A stretch of 64,000 nucleotides of DNA. Origin: Eggerthella sp. CAG:298 (GTDB lineage Bacteria > Actinomycetota > Coriobacteriia > Coriobacteriales > Eggerthellaceae). The notes under the pieces are model-generated. The model was not told the DNA's origin. It was given only the letters and a program-made list of their open reading frames with translations, and ran no database searches. The DNA is taken from positions 67,056 to 131,055 of the forward strand of contig FR895143.1 of assembly GCA_000435675.1 (NCBI GenBank). The letters run 5' to 3'. Of the stretch, positions 50,800-58,397 are shown in pieces (the first letter of the stretch is position 1; each line of letters starts with the position of its first letter). Made by a program: the position numbers and the translations under genes.

Positions 50800-51499
50800 G
50801 TTGGCTGACCTGCTTTTACGCGCTTAAATATCACAAGCGCGGTAGGGTGATGTGGGTTATCCAGGTCGCGCATGAGGGGCATTAGCCATTATGAAGCTTG
50901 CTGCTTATCTTGAACAAGCATTGGACCGGCTTTGCATACAGGCTTTCCAACATTCGATCGGCACGTAAAATCGGACTTTTGGAGTCAATTACCGCGCATG
51001 CCTTTTACCAGGTGTTTTATAAAGCGCGGTACAGGAAGCGCGGCGTGTTCCTGAGGTGTTCATCGGTGGGGTATTTTCATAAACGAAAATGAAAGAAAAT
51101 GTCGTAAAAAGCTAGCAGAATCTGTTGCCTTCTTGTTGCCAAGTCGTTAGAATATAAGGTTGGAATGGGGGACTAGTCCAAAAAACGGGTTTTTAGTAGC
51201 AAAACACACCCTGAGCACTGTGTTCCGCATATATGATTTTTGAAAAGATAGCTTAAGCCATAATCTGGCATTTCTACTTTGTTACCTCGGACTATTCCGA
51301 GTTCCTTTAATAATCTTGAACTGTGTTCTCTTTCTCATGGTTTCAAGGCCGCATGTTTTATAGACGGTCTTTTAGATATAGAAGGTATTGAGAGTCGATG
51401 GATTTTTAATACGCATTCTTCACAATTCCCGACGGGGAGATCCACGTGAACACGCGCGTATACACTCCACGACAACGGATCATCGAAAGAGGGATTACG
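50800..51499. other. Non-coding region and long leader of the first coiled-coil gene
   Basis: About 700 bp with no gene. GGGGCATTAGC at 50876-50886 repeats the first 11 nt of the tRNA. AAGCGCGG half-palindromes lie near 50835 and 51025. A promoter at 51125-51153 would give a ~340-nt leader containing GGACTAGTCC (about 51170) and the hairpin CTCGGA-ctat-TCCGAG (about 51287-51302). Confidence 0.5.
51125..51153 (+). promoter_or_regulatory. Promoter of the first coiled-coil surface gene
   Basis: TTGCCT (51125-51130) and TAGAAT (51148-51153) are separated by 17 bp. Transcription would begin near 51160. Confidence 0.5.
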
Positions 51500-52516
51500 A
51501 TGAGACGCGTCAGAGAAAGATTGAGCGATCTTTCGAAACTGTGCCTTTGCATCTTGCTGGCATACATGATCGCTCTGCCCGGAATGGGTGCGAACACACT
51601 CGTGAACACCGCCATAGCGGATACGCTTGGTAACACGACTGGACTCGATCTTGATCTTGCTGCGTTCTCTGCAGAGCGTACGGCTTCTCCTCAATCCCTC
51701 GCTGAAGCCAAAGCTGCTCTCGATGCCGCCAACCAGGTCAAGGCAGATGCCGCTGCAAAGCAGAACGAAGCCAAGAAGGCTTACGACTCGGCAACTGCTG
51801 AATATAATTTTGCCGCATCGGAACACACGAAAGCACAGCAGAGCACCGATGCTGCAAAGAACAACGCTGCACAAGAATTTGAAGCAGCGAAGGCTAAGGC
51901 TGCGCAAAATGTTGCAGACGCAAAGACGGATCTTGCGAAAAAGCAACAAACGAAATCCTCAACTGAGCGTACGCTGGAAAGCGCAAATGCTGCAGTAGCC
52001 GCTGCCCAGAAAGCCTATGACGAGGCTTTGGGCTCTGGCCAAGGCGCTGCGGCACTCAAGAAAGCCGCAGAGGATCTCCAAGCAGCAAAAGATAAACTTG
52101 CAGCTGTTGATGCCGATCTTGCTGAAGCTAAAGCAAGTCTTGGCTCTACGCGAGACAAGTTGAAGGACGCGAACGCGCAGCATGTTGCAGCGAAGAGCAT
52201 TTACGAGAATGCTGCAGCAGCCCTTAAGACTGCCAATTCCACACTTGCTGACGCAAAAGCAGCACACACTGCAGCACAAGAAGCGCTTGCTGCCGCTGAA
52301 GGCGGCGATACTGCAAAACTGCAGGCTGCAGTCGATAAAGCACAGGCTGCTGTGACTGCAGCACAGGCCAAGGTAGATGAAGCGAACACTCGTCTTGCTA
52401 AGGCACAAGATGAATTGAAGCCGCTGAAACAGGCTCAGGAAGCCGCTCAGAAGGCTTATGACGAAGCCAAGGGTAGTATGACGATCTTGGTGGTGGCGAA
52501 CTTACGGCCCAATTAG
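51500..52516 (+). CDS. Secreted Ala-rich coiled-coil protein, N-terminal part (frameshifted)
   Basis: Start at ATG 51500, set by AAAGAGGG 7 nt upstream and by the matching N-terminus of the paralogue at 54440 (RERLSDLSKLC versus QEKMSNISKLC). Signal peptide to about residue 40. Then SPQSLAEAKAALDAANQ opens a long Ala/Lys/Asp/Glu-rich heptad-like coiled coil. At about 52475 the frame is lost: after DEAKG the +0 frame gives SMTILVVANLRPN and stops, whereas frame 1 resumes YDDLGGGELTAQLEAAQAAY in the same style. One missing base after GGGTAG explains it. The intact gene would run to 54297, about 930 aa. Confidence 0.8.
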   Translation: MRRVRERLSDLSKLCLCILLAYMIALPGMGANTLVNTAIADTLGNTTGLDLDLAAFSAERTASPQSLAEAKAALDAANQVKADAAAKQNEAKKAYDSATAEYNFAASEHTKAQQSTDAAKNNAAQEFEAAKAKAAQNVADAKTDLAKKQQTKSSTERTLESANAAVAAAQKAYDEALGSGQGAAALKKAAEDLQAAKDKLAAVDADLAEAKASLGSTRDKLKDANAQHVAAKSIYENAAAALKTANSTLADAKAAHTAAQEALAAAEGGDTAKLQAAVDKAQAAVTAAQAKVDEANTRLAKAQDELKPLKQAQEAAQKAYDEAKGSMTILVVANLRPN

Positions 52517-54297
52517 AGGCCGCACAGGCAGCCTACGACAAAGCTAAGGCAGCGGCAGCTGCTAACAATACTGCGGCGGGCGACGCCAAGAACAAACTCG
52601 ATGATGCGGTTGCTGCAAAAACTAATGCACAGACCGAAAAAAATAATGCTGACAAAGCAGTAAAGGATGCTCAGAACGCTCTCGATAAAGCGATTCAAGA
52701 CTACAAAGACCTCACGGGCAATGAGCCTGCAGACAATGGCAACATACCGCAAACCTCTGAAGGTGATAGCAACTTAAATGACCAGGAAAACACAATAATC
52801 GATAGTTCTGGAACCGACCCCGGCGGGGATAATGCTAGCACGATTGATAGCAGTTCAGGAGGTGCTAGCAATGAAGTCGGGGCGGCCAATACCGAAGAGC
52901 CGAGCGACACTCCTCAATCCCCTACTAGTGAGGAGGTCGCGGCAGCCCAACAGAGGGTGGATGAAGCCAGGATCGCGCTGGATAGGGCGAAGTCTGCCCA
53001 ACTTCAGGCTGCTCTGTATCTTTCGGCCGCCGATGACGCTGCTTCTACTGAAAGCCCAAGCCTTCAGGAGCTCGAAGAAGCATTGAAGAATGCAACGGCT
53101 GCAGCAGATACTAAAGAGCGTGAAGTGAAGGGCATCGAAGCGGAGATTGCGGCTTATGCAGCAGAGCTTGAAACCGCAACTCAGCAATTTAAAGATGCAG
53201 AAGCACGCCTCGCAAATGCTCCAAAACTGCTCCAAGATGCAGCCGATGCGAAGGCTGCTTTTGAAGCAGCGGAGCAAAGCCAGAAAGCTGCATCCGACAA
53301 GAGTGAAGCGACTTTCAAAGCGATGAAAACCGCTGAAGGTGTTTGTGGCACTCTTGAGGATCAGGAAGATGAGCAGCTTGCGGCTATTGGCAAGCTTAAC
53401 GAAGAGAAGACCAAAATCAACGATGATGAGGTTACGCCAGCCGACACTGCTTATCGAACAATATTGAGCACTCTCGATCCAAGCGAGTACGATACTGATC
53501 GAATCGCTGCAATCAATAAGGCTGAAGAAGCCCTCAACGATGCAAAGACGGCATACAACAATGCAAATACGCGCGATATCGAAGCGCTTGCAGAAGTTGA
53601 CTTGGCGAAGGACAAGCAAAAGAGCGCTGAGCAAGCTCAGGGTCGTGTCAATACGCTTACCTATAATACGGATCCTGCAAACCTGATCACCGAACCAGGT
53701 TATGAGTATCTGAACGATCGTATCGATGCGATTCGCGCAACCGAGGCTCCGCTTGCTGAAAAAGCTCAGCTGAAAGCTGATGCCGAGAAGAAGCTGAACA
53801 GCCAGAAGCTTGCATATGATGCCGCGACTAACGAGCTGAATCGTGCTACTGCTGCTGCAGCAGCTGCTCAGGCAGAATACGATCGTCTTTCTGGTAAGAC
53901 TCCTTCCACCGATCCTAACAACCCTGGTGGCAATGGTGGTTCTTCTGGTAAGCCCGGCAACCTTAACCCAGGCGGCAGCACCAACCACAACAATTCCAGC
54001 AACACCGCGCCTAAGAACAATGCCAAGAACCTTGGTAATAAGGGTGGGAACAACAATGGTTCTTACGCTGCAGGCAGCAAAGACAACACTACTGCTCAAG
54101 CTGATGAATCTACGGTAGTTCAGGCAAAAGCGGATACTGCTAAAGCACCTGTGAAGAAGACTGCTTCGAACAACGGTATCGATCCGCTTATCTTTATTGT
54201 TGTCGGGGCAATCGTTGTTGCTGCCGCTGCCGCAATCGCAGCTGCTGTTGTTCGCTCTCGTCGAGCGAACGCTCAGCTAGCTGATGAAGAGGCTTAA
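52477..54297 (+). CDS. Coiled-coil protein, C-terminal part with membrane anchor (frameshifted)
   Basis: Continuation of the preceding gene in frame 1; the frame opens after TAG at 52474-52476 and the first GTG is only at 52957, so it has no credible start of its own. It continues the Ala-rich coiled coil, has a Ser/Asp/Gly linker (about 52750-52920) containing several GATAGC and GCTAGC motifs, a second coiled-coil block, then a Gly/Asn/Pro-rich stalk (53905-54060). The end is KAPVKKTASNNGIDPLIF, a hydrophobic helix and RSRR. No LPxTG. Likely a wall-spanning, membrane-anchored protein, broken in this sequence. Confidence 0.78.
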   Translation, partial: YDDLGGGELTAQLEAAQAAYDKAKAAAAANNTAAGDAKNKLDDAVAAKTNAQTEKNNADKAVKDAQNALDKAIQDYKDLTGNEPADNGNIPQTSEGDSNLNDQENTIIDSSGTDPGGDNASTIDSSSGGASNEVGAANTEEPSDTPQSPTSEEVAAAQQRVDEARIALDRAKSAQLQAALYLSAADDAASTESPSLQELEEALKNATAAADTKEREVKGIEAEIAAYAAELETATQQFKDAEARLANAPKLLQDAADAKAAFEAAEQSQKAASDKSEATFKAMKTAEGVCGTLEDQEDEQLAAIGKLNEEKTKINDDEVTPADTAYRTILSTLDPSEYDTDRIAAINKAEEALNDAKTAYNNANTRDIEALAEVDLAKDKQKSAEQAQGRVNTLTYNTDPANLITEPGYEYLNDRIDAIRATEAPLAEKAQLKADAEKKLNSQKLAYDAATNELNRATAAAAAAQAEYDRLSGKTPSTDPNNPGGNGGSSGKPGNLNPGGSTNHNNSSNTAPKNNAKNLGNKGGNNNGSYAAGSKDNTTAQADESTVVQAKADTAKAPVKKTASNNGIDPLIFIVVGAIVVAAAAAIAAAVVRSRRANAQLADEEA

Positions 54298-54320
54298 TCA
54301 GCCCATAAACACTTTTATAC

Positions 54321-54353
54321 AAAGGCGAACCTCATCGGGAGTTCGCCTTTTTT
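54321..54353 (+). terminator. Rho-independent terminator
   Basis: AAAGGCGAAC-ctcatcggga-GTTCGCCTTT is a perfect 10-bp stem followed by TTT, after the first coiled-coil gene. Confidence 0.9.
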
Positions 54354-54439
54354 GTCGAGGCTTCCTGTAAAGATGCCTGATTTAACAAGACCGCAAGAAC
54401 AATCAGTTCAACAAGAGAGACTTGCAAAGAGGGATCACG

Positions 54440-56884
54440 ATGAAACGAGCACAGGAAAAAATGAGTAACATTTCGAAACTATGCTTCAGTGTCTTGGTGG
54501 CATGTCTCATTGCAGTGCCAGCGCTCATGGGTACTGTTTTTGTTAATGCATTCAATGGCAATCTTGTAGCTTTCGCTGCCGATCTTGAAGCATCGCCCCA
54601 GTCTCTTTCAGAGGCAAAAGCGGCTCTTGATGCAGCAAAGCAGAACCAAGAAACCGCTTCCACTCAACATGATGAGGCGAAGAATGCCTACGATTCGTCG
54701 ACCGCTGACTACAATGCAGCTGTTTCGGAACACGCTGTCGCACAAAAGGCATCAGATGAAGCAAAGGCAAAAGGCCAGAGCGAATTCAATGCAGCTAAGG
54801 CGAAGGCAACTGCGAAGGTTGATGCCGCGCAAAAGAAGCTCGATCAAGCAAATGCGGAAAAGCAAGATCTTCTCAACGAGCTAAAATCCCAGGAACAAGT
54901 AGTTGCAGCTGCCCAGGCGGCCTATGATGCAGCCGCAGCAAACGCACCAGGCGTCGAGGAAGCATCTACCAACTTGAAGCAAGGACAAGAAGACAAGGCA
55001 GCATCCGAAGCGGCGCTTGCTCAAGCGAAGAAAGCTGCCGATGGGGCACATGAAATTGCGTTAGCCGCAAATGAAACCAGGAAAAAAACAGCAAGGCTCT
55101 TTGACGAAGCGGTCAATGCCTATAATGAGTCTGTGAGAGAATACAACAAGGCTGCCCGTGCTTATGAAAAAGCTTGGGAAGCGCTTCATAATAGCGCCGA
55201 TGGAGATCCGACAGGCGCTTTGCAAGAAGCTGTTGAAGATGCTTGGAAGAAATACGAGCAGGCTGAGCAAGCCATGGATGCAAAGAAGCAAGAGGAAGAC
55301 GCTGCGGAGAAAGCTTATGGTGATGCTCAGACTAATGCCCACAATAAAAATAACGATTATTTAAGCAAGCTTAGTGAATTTGAAGCGTATCAGAATAAAG
55401 GTATGACCGACGAGGAGCTAGAGCGCCTAAGTCCAGTATATGCTGAGCTCACACTTGCGCGTGAAGAGGGTCCCAACGTTGAAGATGCTCTCAATACGCT
55501 GGAGACGAGAAAAGGTGAGTTGAAAGAAGCGTTAGCGGCGAAAGAGGCAAAGCAAAAAGCATACGATGCTGCCGTGCACAAGGTGGAGACTGCTCAGACA
55601 GAGCTGGATGCGGCAGAGGAAGCGCTTGCGGCCATTTCTGAGGTCTATGATTCTTCCTCGGACATTTTTGTAAGAGTGCAGGGTCAACGCGATGCTGCAC
55701 GGACTGTCTCTAATAACGCAAAAGAAGCAGAAAAAACCGCATTATCGGAGCTTGGAAATGCAAAGTCTGCTTATGATACCGCGCTGGGTAATTACAGAAC
55801 AGCAGAAAATAATCTCAATGAAGCAGCAGGCTACTGGGCAATTTGTATAGAAAACTGTATGTCCATGGTGCCAAGGGACTACTACACTCAGGCAGAAACC
55901 CTGAGACAAGCATTTGATTCTCTCCACGATCATATAGAGCTTAACAGCAATCTCTCAATTAATATTAATAAGATCATAACAGCCAACAAAGCGAGAGAAG
56001 ATATCTACACAAGCGAAGAGAACCAAAACGCTCGTGCGGCTATAGCGGATGCTCAGGCTAAACTCGACAACAAAGACATCTTGGTGCAACGACGAGACGA
56101 TCTCCAAACAGCTTCGACAACAGCCAAAACAGCATCCGATAACGCCTTGACTGAGAAAAATACAGCATCGACAAACAATGATAAGGCAGTTAAAGATGCC
56201 GCTGAGAAGCAAAGCTCTTATGACCAGTTGAGTGCAAAGGCATTGCAGGCTCAGTCCGATTTGGATGCAGCAGAAAGTGCTTTGGTAAGCCTCCAGGAGG
56301 CGTACGATCGAGCGCTTTCGCTTCAGGGTAACTCGACAAGCGAGATGAGCGATGCCCGCAATGCGCTCGATGCTGCGAAAGCAAAGCAGGAATCTCTCAA
56401 TGCGCGCTTCAACGCTCTGATGGCAACTGTCTCCAATGCTGAAAGCGAACTCAAGCAAGCGAAAGAGGAATCCAATGGTGCCCAGGCACTTTCGTGGGAG
56501 TCTGCATTGCGTTCCCCGGTTCTTATGCCTGCCTATGCATATTTGAATAGCTTTGTTGAAGCATATCGTGCCTTGCAGAACCCCTTGAGGGCAGCGGAGG
56601 ATCGTATGAATGCAGCTTATGAAACCATGAATAGCAATAAGCGCATTTTTGATACCGCTGTTGGCAATCTGAGCGATGCAAATGAAGCTGTTAAAACGGC
56701 GCAAGCAAATTACGATCAAGCTTTGGTTAGCGCCAGCAGCAACCAGGCCCCCGTTAAAAAAAGCACTCCAAGCGCCAATACGGATCCGCTTCCTTTGATC
56801 GTTGGCGGAGTAGTTGTTGCTCTAGCCGTTGCTGCTTTAGCGGCTTTAGCCTTTCATCGTCGTCGTGTTGGGGTTAAGAAGTAA
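54440..56884 (+). CDS. Secreted Ala-rich coiled-coil protein, intact paralogue
   Basis: 814 aa from ATG 54440 (AAAGAGGG 7 nt upstream). Signal peptide with hydrophobic LVACLIAVPALMGTVFV and cleavage near AFAAD. SPQSLSEAKAALDAAKQ opens almost 700 residues of Ala/Lys/Glu/Gln-rich coiled coil, with breaks near a Cys-containing CIENCMSM segment. The C-terminus is NQAPVKKSTPSANTDPL, a hydrophobic helix and HRRRVGVKK. It shares both ends with the upstream gene, so the pair arose by duplication. Coiled-coil surface proteins of this type often act as adhesins or fibrils; function here is unknown. Confidence 0.88.
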   Translation: MKRAQEKMSNISKLCFSVLVACLIAVPALMGTVFVNAFNGNLVAFAADLEASPQSLSEAKAALDAAKQNQETASTQHDEAKNAYDSSTADYNAAVSEHAVAQKASDEAKAKGQSEFNAAKAKATAKVDAAQKKLDQANAEKQDLLNELKSQEQVVAAAQAAYDAAAANAPGVEEASTNLKQGQEDKAASEAALAQAKKAADGAHEIALAANETRKKTARLFDEAVNAYNESVREYNKAARAYEKAWEALHNSADGDPTGALQEAVEDAWKKYEQAEQAMDAKKQEEDAAEKAYGDAQTNAHNKNNDYLSKLSEFEAYQNKGMTDEELERLSPVYAELTLAREEGPNVEDALNTLETRKGELKEALAAKEAKQKAYDAAVHKVETAQTELDAAEEALAAISEVYDSSSDIFVRVQGQRDAARTVSNNAKEAEKTALSELGNAKSAYDTALGNYRTAENNLNEAAGYWAICIENCMSMVPRDYYTQAETLRQAFDSLHDHIELNSNLSININKIITANKAREDIYTSEENQNARAAIADAQAKLDNKDILVQRRDDLQTASTTAKTASDNALTEKNTASTNNDKAVKDAAEKQSSYDQLSAKALQAQSDLDAAESALVSLQEAYDRALSLQGNSTSEMSDARNALDAAKAKQESLNARFNALMATVSNAESELKQAKEESNGAQALSWESALRSPVLMPAYAYLNSFVEAYRALQNPLRAAEDRMNAAYETMNSNKRIFDTAVGNLSDANEAVKTAQANYDQALVSASSNQAPVKKSTPSANTDPLPLIVGGVVVALAVAALAALAFHRRRVGVKK

Positions 56885-56903
56885 GAACGTTAGAATCTGA
56901 TTG

Positions 56904-56933
56904 ATGGCCGTCCTTCGGGGCGGTCATTTTTTT
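56904..56933 (+). terminator. Rho-independent terminator with UUCG loop
   Basis: ATGGCCGTCC-ttcg-GGGCGGTCAT pairs over 10 bp with two G-T wobbles and runs into seven Ts. Confidence 0.9.
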
Positions 56934-57049
56934 GTGAGAGTCATCGTGGGCATTGCATTAATTGCTCTACTTCAAGGTCTCGTTTGAAATAACCGTTCAT
57001 TCATTTAGTATAGTTTGTTCAAGGAGCGATTACTGAAAGGGGGCAATCC

Positions 57050-57277
57050 ATGAAGACAAGAGCTGAAGAACGCTGGGAACAAATGCAGCAACTCCTTGCG
57101 CGCGAAGCATCAGGCTACGATGGTCCGGTGAAGATCTCTTCGCAGCGTACGCTTTTTGGTATCAAGAGTCATGTCGAAGAGGTAATCGAAAAGGCTGCGG
57201 CTGAAGATACTCAGAAATGCATGGATAAGCTTTCAGATAAAAATGGCAGCTCCCCAAAAGAACATAATGAGAATTAG
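57050..57277 (+). CDS. Small hypothetical protein upstream of an OYE-type reductase
   Basis: 75 aa, charged, cytoplasmic, mostly helical with a short central strand (GPVKISSQRTLFGI). GAAAGGGGGCA before the ATG is a strong ribosome site. No family recognised. It lies 42 bp before the flavin oxidoreductase gene and is probably cotranscribed. Confidence 0.7.
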   Translation: MKTRAEERWEQMQQLLAREASGYDGPVKISSQRTLFGIKSHVEEVIEKAAAEDTQKCMDKLSDKNGSSPKEHNEN

Positions 57278-57319
57278 CCGAATCCCTCTCTATATATTAG
57301 TAAGAAGAAAGGAAGCACA

Positions 57320-58315
57320 ATGAGTGAAGTTCGCGACGAAATAATGAAACGTATTCTTTCTGGAAAGATTGTCCAGGCACCGACTGCTTGCTATAAAGCA
57401 GAGCTTGATGGCACCGTGAGCGATGAACTCATCGAGTTCTATACTCCTCGCGCTGAGAATCCGGTGCTCGACATGATCATTGTTGAACATAGTTTCGTTA
57501 CGCCGCGCGGACAGGCATCACCACGCCAGATTTCGTTGGCAACCTCCGATGTAGTCGAAGGGCTTTCTCGTCTTGCAAGCCTTATCAAGGACAATGGCAA
57601 GGTCGCGTTCATTCAGCTTGCTCATGCGGGCGGTACGGCGTATCGTAAGGTTACCCGTTTGGTTCCCTGGGCGCCGAGCAGCATGGTCATCGGTGAAGCA
57701 GCGACTGGATTGGGCGATCCGATTCCTTGCGCAGAGATGACCAAGGCTGATATTGAGCTCACGATCCAGCAGTTTGCCGATGCGGCGGTGCGTGCAATGC
57801 AAGCAGGTTTCGATGGTGTAGAGATCCATGCTGCGCATGCCTATCTCTTGAATGAATTCTTCAGTCCGCTCACCAACCATCGTACCGACGAATATGGTGG
57901 TTCGATCAAGAATCGTGTGCGCATTCATTGTGAAGTTGCAAAAGCGGTGCGCATAGCGGTTGGCCCTGATGTGCCGATCTCGATGCGCTTCGGTGGGTGC
58001 GACTACAAAGAAGGCGGCAACACGATCGAAGATGCGGTTGAGGCGGCGAAGGTCATCGCAGCAAATACCGACATCGATATCCTGAACGTTTCAGGTGGTA
58101 TGTGCTATTACAAGCGGCCTGACCATAAAGAGCCAGGTTATTTTGCGGAGATGACCACCGCGGTCAAGCAGGCGGTTGACCTGCCGGTCATCGTTACGGG
58201 CGGTGTACGCACACTTGAAGATGTTGATACGCTTCTTGCTGAAGGAGCTGGTGATCTCGTAGGCGTTTCTCGTGCCATCTTCAAGAATCCTGCCTGGCCC
58301 GCACCTGCCGAGTAG
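57320..58315 (+). CDS. NADH:flavin oxidoreductase, old yellow enzyme family
   Basis: 331 aa TIM-barrel FMN enzyme that reduces activated C=C bonds with NAD(P)H. Visible features are IQLAHAGG (about 93-100), VEIHAAHAYLLNEFFSP (the His-x-x-His substrate pair, about 170-186), NHRTDEYGGSIKNR and the C-terminal FMN phosphate region VTGGVRTLED and DLVGVSRAIFKNP. It is the short, single-domain form without the Fe-S/FAD extension of 2,4-dienoyl-CoA reductases. AGAAAGGAAG precedes the ATG. Substrate unknown. Confidence 0.93.
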   Translation: MSEVRDEIMKRILSGKIVQAPTACYKAELDGTVSDELIEFYTPRAENPVLDMIIVEHSFVTPRGQASPRQISLATSDVVEGLSRLASLIKDNGKVAFIQLAHAGGTAYRKVTRLVPWAPSSMVIGEAATGLGDPIPCAEMTKADIELTIQQFADAAVRAMQAGFDGVEIHAAHAYLLNEFFSPLTNHRTDEYGGSIKNRVRIHCEVAKAVRIAVGPDVPISMRFGGCDYKEGGNTIEDAVEAAKVIAANTDIDILNVSGGMCYYKRPDHKEPGYFAEMTTAVKQAVDLPVIVTGGVRTLEDVDTLLAEGAGDLVGVSRAIFKNPAWPAPAE

Positions 58316-58397
58316 TTTGTCATCTTTTGTGGCTCTGTAACAATCTAGCAAGGGAATTCTAGCTTTTGCTCCACACACGCTACGATGGTAGAACATC

